From NCBI GenBank assembly GCA_942490645.1, contig CALNXN010000001.1:1-64000 (forward strand): a stretch of DNA of 64,000 bases. Direction: 5' to 3'. The translations under genes were made by a program, and so were the position numbers. This DNA is from CALNXN01 sp942490645 (lineage in GTDB: Bacteria; Pseudomonadota; Alphaproteobacteria; Rhodobacterales; Rhodobacteraceae). Below are positions 1-9,244 of the stretch, piece by piece. The stretch's first letter is position 1. The number at the start of each line of letters is the position of its first letter. Below the pieces are notes generated by a model. The model was given only the letters and a program-made list of their open reading frames with translations, made no database searches and had not been told where the DNA came from.

Positions 1-681
1 CAACTCATTCGTTGTGGGCGAAAGAACCGCCCGCAGCGACACTTTCACCATGCCCACAAGTAGGAATGCGTTCAGATAAAGGGACTGCCGCACCCCCATG
101 ACACCGGGGTCACCGTACAGATAAAGCGCCGCCAGATAGCCAATCCCCCAGGCCACAAGCACGACCAGAGCGTCGATAAAGGTTGTGGCCACGAGCACGG
201 CCATTGTCCGAAGAAACCCCCAGTCGTGGGCTCGTTCGCCCATCCGCAGATAGACCGACTCGGCGAACTGTCGCAGGACGACGTAGCAGAAAAAAGTGAC
301 CACAATGACGAGGCCCAATGCCCGAAGTGCGTCCCATAGAATCGCGATTTGGTCGGCATCGAGTGCGCTGATCGTAGACGGCAGGGTGGCTGCAGCAGAA
401 AGCGCCGCTGACATTGACGTTGCAGCCGTCTCAAAGAAGGCCTGCGTCAAACCGGCGAGTTGCCGCCCGATCGAAGCCGTCGGCTCGCTCGCCGCTGTGT
501 CTGGGCCTGTCTGGGCGACGTCCTTGAGACTGGAAATCAGTGCCTCGCGCGCTTCGGCGTTCTCAAGCAGGTCGATCAGTAGTTGTGCATCTGCGCCAGA
601 ATCTGCGGTTTGCGCAATACTCTGCACAGCCCAGAACGCGCTAAACAGCACAAAGATCAGCGTGCGCTTGGCATGCCACAT
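1..681 (-). CDS. MscS-family mechanosensitive channel-like protein, N-terminal part (runs off the window)
   Basis: An open frame of 227 codons begins with ATG at 681 and is still open at base 1, so the C-terminus is missing. The start follows GGAG at a spacing of about eight bases. A signal-like hydrophobic N-terminus (IFVLFSAFWAVQSIAQ) is followed by a soluble stretch, and then by hydrophobic segments near residues 120-135, 160-185 and 205-220. This layout resembles the long N-terminal region of YbiO-type small-conductance mechanosensitive channels of the inner membrane. The MscS pore and vestibule are not in the window, so the family call is an inference. It is divergent from the LysR gene at 900. 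Confidence 0.55.
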   Translation of the reverse strand, partial: MWHAKRTLIFVLFSAFWAVQSIAQTADSGADAQLLIDLLENAEAREALISSLKDVAQTGPDTAASEPTASIGRQLAGLTQAFFETAATSMSAALSAAATLPSTISALDADQIAILWDALRALGLVIVVTFFCYVVLRQFAESVYLRMGERAHDWGFLRTMAVLVATTFIDALVVLVAWGIGYLAALYLYGDPGVMGVRQSLYLNAFLLVGMVKVSLRAVLSPTTNEL

Positions 682-899
682 GATCGATACTCCATCGATT
701 GTTAGGCTTCTGCGCCTATCAATCCGGCCCCGGACTTACAACTAGGCAAAGAACAGGCGGCATTTCTAGGTGGAACCGAGGCTGATACAGAGAGCGACAT
801 GACGGAAGAAATTAAATGCCGTGGATACTTTTGGACCCCAAACCCAACGCACCAGGAATTTGAATCGCCGATCAAGCCATAATTGCTTAAGGGTGGGTA

Positions 900-1829
900 A
901 TGGACATTACCCTGATCAAAACCTTTCTAGAGGTCGCGAACACCGGTTCATTCGTGGCCGCCTGCGACCGGCTGTTTGTCACCCAGTCCGCCGTTAGCCT
1001 GAGGGTGCAACGGCTCGAGGATAGTTTGGGGCACTCGCTCTTTGTGCGCTCCAAAGCCGGGGCCATCCTGACAGCAGAGGGCAAACAGTTTGAGCCCTAC
1101 GCCCTTAGTCTTCTGAAAATCTGGGAAGAGGCCCGCCAACAGATAGCCATTCCGGAGGGGTTCACCCGGGCAATTTCAATCGGCGCGCAGTATTCTCTAT
1201 GGCCGCGCCTCGGCTTTCGCTGGATTGATGCCTTACAGATTGAGATGCCGGGGCTCAGCGTGCACTGCGAGTTGGGGATGAGCGATCGTCTCATGCGCTT
1301 TCTGGTCGAAGGGGTGATCCAAGCTGCATTGATCTATACGCCGCAGCTGCGTCCCGGTCTGACTGCCGAACCGGCCTTGGAAGATGAGTTGATCCTGGTC
1401 GCCTCCTGGCCCGATGCAACCCCGGATCTGGGGGATGCATTTGTATCTGTGGACTGGGGGCCTGAGTTCACCCACGCATTGGCGACCGCACTGCCGCATT
1501 TGACTGACGCGGGCCGCTCAATGGCGCTTGGGGCCCTGGCGATGGAGTACATCGTCAACAGGCGCGCGGCCGCCTATCTGCCTGCGCGGTCGGCACGACG
1601 GTACATTGATGAAGGAAAGCTCTACATTGTGGCAGAGGCGCCACGCTTTGCCTATCCGGCGTGGGTGATCTGGCGAGACGATCTGCCAGAGGATCTGGCC
1701 TTATTGGCAAAGCGCACCCTCTCCACCATCACCCGGAGCATTGAAAAAGAACAGGAAAGTGTCATCAGGCAAATCGACGCGATTGGCGAGCACGGGAATG
1801 GTACCGAAGCCAAAATTACAAACGAGTAA
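900..1829 (+). CDS. LysR-family transcriptional regulator
   Basis: The 309-residue product starts with a typical LysR winged helix-turn-helix at residues 1-60, including FLEVANTGSFVAAC and TQSAVSLRVQRLE. A substrate-binding domain follows at about residues 90-295. The length is normal for the family. It is transcribed away from the MscS-like gene, and the 218-bp gap between them probably holds both promoters. LysR proteins usually control a divergent neighbour, so the channel gene is a possible target, but nothing in the sequence shows the ligand. The last 25 residues are hydrophilic and look like an add-on. Confidence 0.9.
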   Translation: MDITLIKTFLEVANTGSFVAACDRLFVTQSAVSLRVQRLEDSLGHSLFVRSKAGAILTAEGKQFEPYALSLLKIWEEARQQIAIPEGFTRAISIGAQYSLWPRLGFRWIDALQIEMPGLSVHCELGMSDRLMRFLVEGVIQAALIYTPQLRPGLTAEPALEDELILVASWPDATPDLGDAFVSVDWGPEFTHALATALPHLTDAGRSMALGALAMEYIVNRRAAAYLPARSARRYIDEGKLYIVAEAPRFAYPAWVIWRDDLPEDLALLAKRTLSTITRSIEKEQESVIRQIDAIGEHGNGTEAKITNE

Positions 1830-1964
1830 TTATCGTTTCATGCATGATTTATTCTAATTATACTCACGTCAATCGGGTCTTTATATCCAATCTCAGCAAA
1901 GATGCTCCCGATCGAAGGCACTGATGCCTGATGACGGTCACCCTGTTGAGAATGGATTTTCCTA

Positions 1965-2819
1965 GTGAACAAAGTACTCAAACTGGCCACTGTTTCCGCA
2001 CTGGTCCTTATGGTTGCTGTACCTGCTATTGCACAGCAAAGAATCACCGGCGTTGAGGCGTTGAACGACCAAATCGATGACATCACCGATGATGCGAACG
2101 ATGACTTGGCGCGTGGCGACGATGACGAGCGCTTCGGCCCTACAGGCGTTGCGCAAGGCTGGCGCGGCTCTTTCGCACTCTCTGCATCTGGTGCATCCGG
2201 CAATACCGATACGGGCGAGTTGAGTGCTGCTGGTCGTCTGACCTACGGCATTGGCGACTGGAACCACCTAATCGGGTTTGCGACCGAATACGGCGAAAGC
2301 AATGGCACCCGGAGCGAAGAGAAGTTCTTTGCGACATATGAGGGCAGCCGCTATTTCACCGAGCAATTCTACGCCTTCGGCTTGGCTCGTGTGCAGTATG
2401 ATGGCCTGTTGGTCGATGCCAACAACGTTGTCATTGACGGTTCGGAAACAGATGCATTTCTAGGCTTTGGTCCCGGTTATCGTGTCCTGAATGAAAAAGA
2501 TCACACATGGCGTGTCCAGGGTGGCCCCGGTGCGCGCTACTTCAAAGATGTGACTGGCAACTCGGATACAGAAGTGGGCTTCATCATATCGTCGCGCCAT
2601 TACTACGCCTTCAATGACACGACATCTTTCACAATGGACACAGACATCCTGGGTTCTGATACCAACACCATCATCAGCAACGACGCAGGCGTAAACTTCA
2701 AAATGTCTGATCGTCTGTCGACCCGCGTGAGCTACCGGTTGGACTATAACACCGACCCTGCCGCCGGACTGAAGTCCACAGACAAGACGATCGGTGTGTC
2801 GTTGGTTCTGGGTTTCTAA
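1965..2819 (+). CDS. DUF481 (YdiY-like) outer-membrane protein
   Basis: A 284-residue protein with a GTG start and a cleavable signal peptide (LALVLMVAVPAIAQQ-like; cleavage after AIA). The mature part opens with an acidic DDITDDANDD segment. It then shows alternating beta-strand patterns and ends in a C-terminal phenylalanine (VSLVLGF), as expected of an outer-membrane beta barrel. This matches the DUF481/YdiY salt-induced outer-membrane family, whose function is poorly known. It is monocistronic and followed by a strong intrinsic terminator at 2875. No good Shine-Dalgarno precedes the GTG, so the exact start is slightly uncertain. Confidence 0.8.
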   Translation: MNKVLKLATVSALVLMVAVPAIAQQRITGVEALNDQIDDITDDANDDLARGDDDERFGPTGVAQGWRGSFALSASGASGNTDTGELSAAGRLTYGIGDWNHLIGFATEYGESNGTRSEEKFFATYEGSRYFTEQFYAFGLARVQYDGLLVDANNVVIDGSETDAFLGFGPGYRVLNEKDHTWRVQGGPGARYFKDVTGNSDTEVGFIISSRHYYAFNDTTSFTMDTDILGSDTNTIISNDAGVNFKMSDRLSTRVSYRLDYNTDPAAGLKSTDKTIGVSLVLGF

Positions 2820-2874
2820 AGATGTGGAAGCTGGTGGCGGGATCTTACCTCGTACTGTCACTGGCCGAACAGAT

Positions 2875-2906
2875 AGGAGGATGGCATCGCCATCCTCCTT
2901 TTTTTG
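2875..2906 (+). terminator. Intrinsic terminator after the DUF481 gene
   Basis: AGGAGGATGGC is followed by a 3-base loop (ATC), its exact reverse complement GCCATCCTCCT, and a run of T. It lies 55 bases past the stop at 2819. Confidence 0.9.
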
Positions 2907-3014
2907 TTTGAGAGGACCATACTCGGCACATCCATCAGTCATGCGGACCCTGCGGCGGGTGTTGCAACTGCTGTAGGCAGCCTGATCTTACTGAGCTTCA
3001 AAAAAACCTGTTTC

Positions 3015-3272
3015 TTACACGCTGAGTTTTTTGGTCAGGCAGATGTCAATTTCCCAATGGCAGCCGTTCGCGTCACTGATGCAAAGGTCCACTTTGTCCG
3101 CAGAGTCGTTGCCGGGTCAGATTGCATCGAGGTCTGCAACACGGGCCAAAAGGACTTTCATCGACGCCGCTTCGCTCGCACGGAAATGCACTGCATCCTC
3201 TGCGTCATTAGCTTGAAATGCGGCCGATCCCATCAGAGCGGTGTCCGAAAAGTCGGTGAATGCAACTGCAAC
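3015..3272 (-). pseudogene. Degenerate small reading frame of unknown family
   Basis: One minus-strand frame reads like protein across two segments split by a single TGA at 3117-3119. The upstream half contains MGSAAFQANDAEDAVHF and SMKVLLARVADLDAI. The downstream half contains SADKVDLCISDANGCHWEI and ends at TAA 3015-3017. The upstream edge is another TGA just beyond 3272 and no ATG lies before 3233. The intact part (3117-3233) would encode only 38 residues. I read this as a decayed gene between the DUF481 terminator and the histidine kinase, and I do not recognise the family. A plus-strand frame over the same bases (2904-3341) is less convincing. Confidence 0.3.
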
Positions 3273-3337
3273 TCAGTCAACTTTGAGACTGCATCATCCT
3301 CGTCGTCGCTGGAGAACAAATTACATGCTGCACTCTG

Positions 3338-5773
3338 CTAATTTGCAAGGCGGAGCGCTTTCTCGACAGCAGCAAGGAGATCTACGCGACGAACCGGTTT
3401 CATTAAGCGAACGTCCTCGGGTCTCAGACCATTGCCGTGCACCGTGGCCTCGCTGGCATACCCAGACATGAAAACGACCGGTAAATCGGGGCGCAGCTCA
3501 CGCAAGGCACGCGCGAGTTGAGTGCCTTGCAGTTCGCCTGGCATGACAATGTCGGTGACCAAGAGGTCGTAATCCGAGTCTTCACTCCAAATCCGCATAG
3601 CCTCATCGCCTGAACGCGCCGAGGTGACCTCATAGCCTGCCTTCTTCAAAGTCTCCTTAAGCACGGTCAGAACGGCTTCTTCGTCTTCAACCGCAAATAT
3701 TCGGATACCGTCTTTCGATTGTGGCACGACGGCGGGTTCCTGGCGCGCGTGTTCATGTTGTTTGCCACCTGCAGCCTTGAAATAGAGCTTGAAGGTCGTA
3801 CCCACACCCTGTTCCGAATAGACGCGAACTGCGCCACCGGACTGTTTCAGGAAGCCCTGGACCATGGACAGCCCCAAACCGGACCCCATGCCAACGGCTT
3901 TCGTCGTAAAGAACGGGTCGAATATGTTCGCAAGGTTCTCATTTGAAATGCCCTCGCCTGTGTCACTAACGGCAAGCATTACGTACCGGCCTGGCTCAAT
4001 ATCCTCGCCGCGATAGTCGTTGTATTCTTCATCTATGCGCACATTGGAGGTTTCGATCGTAAGCTTGCCACCGTTTGGCATCGCGTCTCGAGCGTTCAAG
4101 ATCAAGTTTAGGAGAGCGTTTTGTGTCAAGCTCGGGTCGGCCTCTGCCCGCCAAAGCCCAGCCAGCAGAGACACCTCAATATCAATGGTTTCGGGCACTA
4201 CGCGCGACGACCAAGTCTCTATCTCTTTCACCATTTGATTGATTTCGATTACGGCCGGTTCGAGACGTGATTGGCGCGCGAAGCTGAGAAGGCTCTTGGT
4301 CAGGTCCGCTCCCCGATGCGTCGCAGTTTTGGCGGCGCTTACAAAGCTTTGGATTTCTTCGGGGTCGTCGGTCTCGTCGATCAATTCGAGATTTCCGAGA
4401 ATAACGGCCAGTAGGTTGTTGAAGTCATGGGCGACCCCACCTGTGAGCTGCCCGATCGCCTCCATTTTCTGTGCCTGAAGCAATTGCTCGTTGCTCAAGC
4501 GCAGGTCCTTTTGTGCCTGCAACAGCTGGCTCACGTCGGTCGCCACGCCGACGAACCGCTCAATATTGCCGTCGGCATCCTTCATTGCGACAGAGCGCGC
4601 GTAGATGTCCCGCGTGATTCCGTCTGGGCTTTTCACCTTGTAGATAGGGTATTCAAATCGATCGATCTGCGCCTGATCCCCTGATTTCACCTTCTCCACG
4701 ATACCTTCGATGGTCTTCCAGAGTTTTTCCGCATCTTCCGGAACGATCACATTGGTCCAACTTCTTAGATCCTTCCTGAGATCCTCCAGTTTCAGACCAA
4801 ATATTTTTTCGAAAGCGGGGTTAATATAGAGGGTCTCGCTGAAGTCGGGTGAATTGACCCAAACGATGTCGTCGATATTGTTCGTGATATCGCGAAGTCG
4901 TGCTTCTACCTGATCCATAGAGTTCTGGCGCGTGATGACGAGGCGGCTCATTACACCCGACAAAACAGCAATCAGTAGCCCGAGACATAAAATCGCCTCG
5001 TCAAATAATGTGTCGACTTCCTGTACGCGCGAGGAAGTAGGGGCAATTTGCAGTGTCCATTCCCGCCCCCCGACGTTGATACCAATTTGGTTGAAGAGAT
5101 CTGAGCTGGCCGCAGTTTGTGATGACAGGTAGACAGCTTCGCCACCGTCGGTGATTTTGTACGCGTACGCACGTTCAGATCCTTCGGCCAGCACGTTGTC
5201 GATCAACGGTGTCGACCGAAATACAATATTGAGAAAACCGCTGCGATCTGAATCGCCTCTGATTGGCACATACGCGGCAAAGCCGGATCCGCCCTGAGCG
5301 AGTTCTATCGGTGGCGTCACCTGCATGTTCTGGGTGCTCTCCGCACTGGCCAACGCTTGCGCAGGTATTGGCAATTGTCGCAGATCGAGACCGAGTGCCG
5401 CCGCATTGCCATCTTCCGGTGTGACGATCTGGATCACCCCTTGTGAGTCCACCCAATTCAAAGCCTGAAAGTCTTCGAACAGGTCGTGCATGAGGGCCGT
5501 CTCTGTGCGGAAAGCCACGACGTCGATGCTCTCGTTGACGATCAAGCGCTGCCCGAGAAGCATGCCTGCCTTGAGACGAACATTCAGATGCGTTTCCAAC
5601 CGCGCAGCAAAGCTTGAACCGACCAGTCGAGCCTCTTGGACCAAACGTGTCTCGATGCGGCTTCTTTGATCCAAGAAAACAAATGCTGACACGACAAGTG
5701 TTATAAACGAGAGGGTTAGAGGCACGGCCACATCTGGACGAAGCTTGCCTAACGTCTTCCGCTTTAAGTCCAT
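3338..5773 (-). CDS. Hybrid sensor histidine kinase with PAS and C-terminal receiver
   Basis: An 811-residue inner-membrane protein. A transmembrane helix at about residues 15-35 and a second near 265-290 bracket a periplasmic CHASE-like sensor. A PAS/PAC region at about 300-430 follows. The HisKA box has GVAHDFNNLLAVILGN, where the His is the phospho-acceptor. The ATPase has NLILNARDAMPNGG, DTGEGIS and GSGLGLSMVQG. A C-terminal receiver at about 690-811 shows EDEEAVL, phospho-acceptor Asp in LLVTDIVMPG, and LMKPVRR. I start it at ATG 5773, which follows GGGGGAGA. An upstream ATG at 5827 has no ribosome site. There is no adjacent response-regulator gene, so its partner lies elsewhere. Confidence 0.88.
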   Translation of the reverse strand: MDLKRKTLGKLRPDVAVPLTLSFITLVVSAFVFLDQRSRIETRLVQEARLVGSSFAARLETHLNVRLKAGMLLGQRLIVNESIDVVAFRTETALMHDLFEDFQALNWVDSQGVIQIVTPEDGNAAALGLDLRQLPIPAQALASAESTQNMQVTPPIELAQGGSGFAAYVPIRGDSDRSGFLNIVFRSTPLIDNVLAEGSERAYAYKITDGGEAVYLSSQTAASSDLFNQIGINVGGREWTLQIAPTSSRVQEVDTLFDEAILCLGLLIAVLSGVMSRLVITRQNSMDQVEARLRDITNNIDDIVWVNSPDFSETLYINPAFEKIFGLKLEDLRKDLRSWTNVIVPEDAEKLWKTIEGIVEKVKSGDQAQIDRFEYPIYKVKSPDGITRDIYARSVAMKDADGNIERFVGVATDVSQLLQAQKDLRLSNEQLLQAQKMEAIGQLTGGVAHDFNNLLAVILGNLELIDETDDPEEIQSFVSAAKTATHRGADLTKSLLSFARQSRLEPAVIEINQMVKEIETWSSRVVPETIDIEVSLLAGLWRAEADPSLTQNALLNLILNARDAMPNGGKLTIETSNVRIDEEYNDYRGEDIEPGRYVMLAVSDTGEGISNENLANIFDPFFTTKAVGMGSGLGLSMVQGFLKQSGGAVRVYSEQGVGTTFKLYFKAAGGKQHEHARQEPAVVPQSKDGIRIFAVEDEEAVLTVLKETLKKAGYEVTSARSGDEAMRIWSEDSDYDLLVTDIVMPGELQGTQLARALRELRPDLPVVFMSGYASEATVHGNGLRPEDVRLMKPVRRVDLLAAVEKALRLAN

Positions 5774-5827
5774 GCCCGCGCGTCTCCCCCTGTTTGTCTG
5801 CCACCTCTTGGGTATGAGGCTAGGCAT

Positions 5828-6316
5828 TCAGATACAACCAAAGAGTGGTTTCCAGTCGCTGAACGAGCCTACAGTGTCACTTCCAATCTCAATTCTCGAT
5901 ATCATTTTTTGGTTTTTGAAATAGCTGCTTTGGTCAAATAGGATGCCCGTAGCGATTTTTTGCGCGGCACATGACAGGTCTCTCTGAATGGGCGCCAGGT
6001 GTTTATCCCGCATATTATCTGTCAGTTCGAACTGTACCGGGCGTTTGGTTTTGCTCTGGATCGCCGACACCCGTTCTCGAACGCAATCATTCTTGACGAT
6101 ATCAGTTACAGCAAGTTTCAAAAGATCGCGGCCACGCAGTTTGCCATCGATGGCGGCATTGAACACCGCCAGAGCACCCAAATTGGTTGCAAGTTCGAGC
6201 CGCGCACGGATGGCCCGGACCTGTTTCGGAAGCAGCGGTCGTTTCTGGCCGATGATCCGACCCTTGTTCCAAGCTCTGCGCTTTGGGGTGACCGCGGGAA
6301 ATTGGACGCATGACAT
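5828..6316 (-). pseudogene. Tyrosine recombinase (integrase) remnant lacking the catalytic half
   Basis: From ATG 6316, preceded by GGAGG, the product reads like the N-terminal part of a transposon-type tyrosine integrase: RAWNKGRIIGQKRPLLPKQ, RARLELATNLGALAVFNAAI, DGKLRGRDLLKLAV and SAIQSKTKRPVQFELT. Family members continue for roughly another 90 residues with the catalytic HxxR and Tyr. Here the similarity stops after about residue 105. The rest (DLSCAAQKIATGILFDQSS onward) is unrelated, and the frame ends at 5828. It is therefore a truncated or frameshifted relic that cannot recombine. It lies about 1.7 kb from a tRNA-Arg gene, a common integration target. Confidence 0.6.
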
Positions 6317-6571
6317 GATCTGCCCTCCAATCCTCCCTCCATGCCCAGACATCAGCACAGCGCCGACATCTCAAGACCATCGCAGGTTTGAATGACAGCT
6401 ATCAGACGGCATCGTTGTGCATGATTTCTGTGGATGCATTTGGCCCCAATGATCCCAAAGCGTCGTATTCGCCGACGAGTACGAACGGCTTCAATGGGTT
6501 GGCCAGCATGAATTCTCAGAGGCCGGTACATCCGGATTTTCAATGCAAGGATTCTAAGCTACTCTGACATT

Positions 6572-7867
6572 GTGACAAAAAGCCTATTCTCTCTCGGCGC
6601 TCTGTTGATGGGGTCAGCCTTCCTGTTGTTTGCGGGAGGGGTAAACAGCCTCATACTGCCTATCCGAGGTGAAGCGGAGGGGTTTACGGCTGCTTCGCTG
6701 GGCTTGCTGGGGACCGGTTGGGCGCTCGGCTATGTCGCAGGATGTCTTCGGACGCCTTCACTTGTGGCAAGAGTGGGGCACATACGCGCGTTCGGAGCCA
6801 TGTGCGCAATAGCGGCAATAGCTGTACTTCTTTCCCTTGTACTCATTACCCCGTGGGTCTGGATTCCAGTGCGCGCCTTGTCCGGCTTCTGCTTTGCGGG
6901 AGCCGCCATGATCGTAGAAAGCTGGCTGAACGAGAGGTCGGATGCAGCCTCCCGAGGCAGAGTGTTTGGCATCTACACAATGGTCAACTTGGCAGCGACA
7001 ACTGCTGGACAGATGGTACTGACACTTGGGGATGCCAATGGCTACTTTTTCTTTGTGCTCGCCGCGATGGTTTATTGCCTTGCCTTACTGCCAACCGCGA
7101 TCAGCGCGACCACAACACCACGCCCACTTACACAGGCATCGCTGAACCTGCGCGCACTATGGAGAAATTCGCCCATTGCCGTCTTTGCCGTCCTGATGGT
7201 CGGGGTCTCCAACGCGTCCTTCGGAACACTCGCAGCCGTTTATGGAGCGCGGATTGGATTATCGCTGGGTGATATCGCACTTTTTGCAAGCATTCCGATC
7301 CTCGCAGGGGCAGCTTCTCAAATCCCAGTGGGTGTCGCGTCCGACCGGTTTGACCGCCGAAAGGTCCTGATTGCCGTCACGATCTTTGCCATAATCGCTG
7401 ACACAATGTTTTTGTTTTTGGACGTAACGCAACTGTGGGTCGCTCTGTCGTTATCTGCGCTATTCGGGGCAACGGTCTACGCGATGTATCCGGTGATTGT
7501 CGCACACGCGAATGACCACGCCGAACCCGGGTCGTTCATCCAGGTCAGCGGGGGGCTGCTGCTTGTCTTTGGCATTGGTTCAATCATCGGGCCAACCGTG
7601 GCAGGCTTTGCAATGACAACACTTGGGTCAGCTGCTCTATTTGCAGTGACCGGAGCAGCGCATTTGCTTTTGATCCTTTTTGCAATCTTCCGGCTGCGCA
7701 TCGCACCCGCGGTCGCATCGGCAGACAAGGTCGCTTTCCAAGCGAAACCGTTCGCTCGTGCGTCGACACCTGAGACAGCAGCCCTCGCAGCAAACCAGGC
7801 AGAGTTTGACGCCGACCAATCTCAAAAACCTCCACTCGACTCAGACTCGGCTCTGGAGAAACAGTGA
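6572..7867 (+). CDS. MFS transporter (YcaD-like)
   Basis: A 431-residue integral membrane protein with about 12 hydrophobic helices and a long hydrophilic C-terminal tail from about residue 390. The motifs SWLNERSDAASRGRVFGIY and GVASDRFDRRKVL are loop signatures of the YcaD-like branch of the major facilitator superfamily. The substrate is unknown. It uses a GTG start (GTGACAAAAAGC). An ATG 36 bases downstream is an alternative, but it would cut into the first helix. It is apparently monocistronic. Confidence 0.8.
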   Translation: MTKSLFSLGALLMGSAFLLFAGGVNSLILPIRGEAEGFTAASLGLLGTGWALGYVAGCLRTPSLVARVGHIRAFGAMCAIAAIAVLLSLVLITPWVWIPVRALSGFCFAGAAMIVESWLNERSDAASRGRVFGIYTMVNLAATTAGQMVLTLGDANGYFFFVLAAMVYCLALLPTAISATTTPRPLTQASLNLRALWRNSPIAVFAVLMVGVSNASFGTLAAVYGARIGLSLGDIALFASIPILAGAASQIPVGVASDRFDRRKVLIAVTIFAIIADTMFLFLDVTQLWVALSLSALFGATVYAMYPVIVAHANDHAEPGSFIQVSGGLLLVFGIGSIIGPTVAGFAMTTLGSAALFAVTGAAHLLLILFAIFRLRIAPAVASADKVAFQAKPFARASTPETAALAANQAEFDADQSQKPPLDSDSALEKQ

Positions 7868-7980
7868 TGAACGCGCCCTTACCGGTTATTTTTGGGCTTG
7901 TGGTGCTGCGATGAACAAGCTCATCCACCGCGCCGATCTGGAAGCAGTTCGGGCCAAAACCGAGGTTACAGTCCGACAAG

Positions 7981-8008
7981 CCTTCCCAAGAATTACCCAC
8001 TGGGAAGG
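7981..8008 (+). terminator. Hairpin between the MFS gene and tRNA-Arg
   Basis: CCTTCCCA and TGGGAAGG form a perfect 8-bp stem around a 12-base loop. Only a weak T-rich stretch follows on the plus strand. It could terminate the MFS transcript, and a factor-independent role is uncertain. Confidence 0.4.
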
Positions 8009-8048
8009 TTTGCTTGCCATTCTTTACCCAAATGATTGTGTGTTTTGG

Positions 8049-8122
8049 CGATCCCTGAAGGACTCGAACCCTCAACCTGCTGATTAGAAGTCAGCTGCTC
8101 TATCCAGTTGAGCTAAGGGACC
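8049..8122 (-). tRNA. tRNA-Arg (anticodon TCT)
   Basis: Read on the minus strand, the acceptor arms GGTCCCT and AGGGATC pair with one G-T. The D arm GCTC...GAGC, the anticodon arm CTGACTTCTAATCAG with anticodon TCT, and the T arm with GGTTCGAGTCC are all present. The discriminator base is G and CCA is not encoded. It reads the AGA/AGG arginine codons, which are rare in such genomes. Confidence 0.95.
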
Positions 8123-8165
8123 GCTATGCGTTGCTTTTGCCGCAGCAGGAAAGCCCGCGCAAGTG

Positions 8166-8624
8166 TTAGAGCGCGCGGCGCATGAAAACACTTAGCGGAT
8201 CAGCTCCGTAGTCCCCAAATGGGCCACATGGTTCGAACCCGGCTTTGAGGTACAGGTTTCGCGCCGCTTCGTGCTCCGCGCCCGAGCCTGTTTCAAGAAA
8301 TAAAGCCCTGATATCCATTTCACGCGCGTGTGCCATCAGCGCATCCAAAAGCGCGCGGGCCGCTCCCTTGCCCCGGGCCTCTTGGGCGGTGTGCATCGAC
8401 TTGATTTCGCCCATTTCATCTTGAACCTTTACTGCTCCCACAGCCAATAAAACTCCCGCCTCACGCAGGGCGAACAGGGCGATGTCATCTGCATCCAGTG
8501 CAGATGCGGGAAGGGCATGACAGCTTTCAGGCGGCGTCTGCGCCTGCATCAACGCGACGTGGCGGTGCAGCAGAGCTTGAATATCCGGCGTCTCGGGGTG
8601 TTCGATCCCGATCTCAAACACCAT
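8166..8624 (-). CDS. GNAT-family N-acetyltransferase
   Basis: A 152-residue protein beginning MVFEIGIEHPETPDIQ. The acetyl-CoA binding loop is seen in SMHTAQEARGKGAARALLDA (Q/RxxGxG/A), followed by ALFLETGSGAEHEAARNLY and KAGFEPCGPFGDYGADP, which are typical of PhnO/YafP-like GNATs. Its ATG overlaps the stop of the upstream NDUFS4-like gene in a TGATG arrangement, so translation is probably coupled. The acceptor substrate is unknown. Confidence 0.88.
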   Translation of the reverse strand: MVFEIGIEHPETPDIQALLHRHVALMQAQTPPESCHALPASALDADDIALFALREAGVLLAVGAVKVQDEMGEIKSMHTAQEARGKGAARALLDALMAHAREMDIRALFLETGSGAEHEAARNLYLKAGFEPCGPFGDYGADPLSVFMRRAL

Positions 8625-8935
8625 CAGTGCGTCCAGACACCCCGGCGGCCCGTTGCAAAATTCTCGCCGTATCCACCGGGACGGATATTGGGTTTGCGTT
8701 TCTTGGGTTCTTGAACGTCCGCTTCGATCTTGTGCTCGCGCGCGTATTCTACAGCCGCCTCTTTGGTGTCGAACCGCAGGTGGACTTGCGCTTGCGTATC
8801 GTCGGAAGACGTCCAACCCATCAACGGGTCAACTTCGCGGGCAGATGCCGGGGCGAATTCCAGAACCCAGCCGTGTGTCTTGGCCGTGCCCGATTGCATG
8901 GCCGTTTTGGCAGGTTGATAGATGCGTGCGCGCAT
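8624..8935 (-). CDS. NDUFS4-like NADH dehydrogenase (complex I) accessory subunit
   Basis: The 103-residue product has the ETC complex I conserved region: MRARIYQPAKTAMQSG, then WVLEFAPASAREVDPLMGW, DTQAQVHLRFDTKEAAVEYA and a C-terminal KRKPNIRPGGYGENF. This is the alphaproteobacterial counterpart of the 18-kDa mitochondrial NDUFS4 subunit, which stabilises the NADH-binding arm at the inner membrane. AGGAG sits eight bases before the ATG. It lies away from a nuo operon and is coupled to a GNAT gene. Confidence 0.9.
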   Translation of the reverse strand: MRARIYQPAKTAMQSGTAKTHGWVLEFAPASAREVDPLMGWTSSDDTQAQVHLRFDTKEAAVEYAREHKIEADVQEPKKRKPNIRPGGYGENFATGRRGVWTH

Positions 8936-9244
8936 TGACGTGGCTCCTGATCATCTCACACCCCAGTATATCCGGGATTTAGTGCCAGCGGGCAAGGTGC
9001 GTTTTGCCGCAAACTGGACGGAAACCTCACGTGCCCGCACCAGAGCGTAATACACAGCCGCGTTTGTGCCCTCGGCAGCACACCCGACCGTCTTTTGCGA
9101 TGCGTTGGCCGGCCCGCACCCAAAAGCGGAGCGCAGAAGGTGCGGAATTCGGGGTATTCCTGTCAGTTTATGGCAGGAGTGAGCGGCAGCCCCTTGAACC
9201 CTGCGCCAAACATGACACCTTGAGAGCAACCCCAAGGATAATCC
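8936..9244. other. Gene-free divergent region upstream of uvrB
   Basis: This 309-bp stretch lies between two divergent genes and presumably carries both promoters. Short frames are present but none reads like protein. I could not pick out a convincing LexA box by eye. Confidence 0.4.

Noticed and set aside
2904..3341. 145-codon plus frame after the DUF481 terminator
   Set aside because: Begins within the terminator's T tract and lacks coding character; the minus frame reads better.
6352..6543. Short minus frames upstream of the integrase relic
   Set aside because: One 35-codon stretch looks mildly protein-like, but it is closed by stops on both sides and has no start signal.
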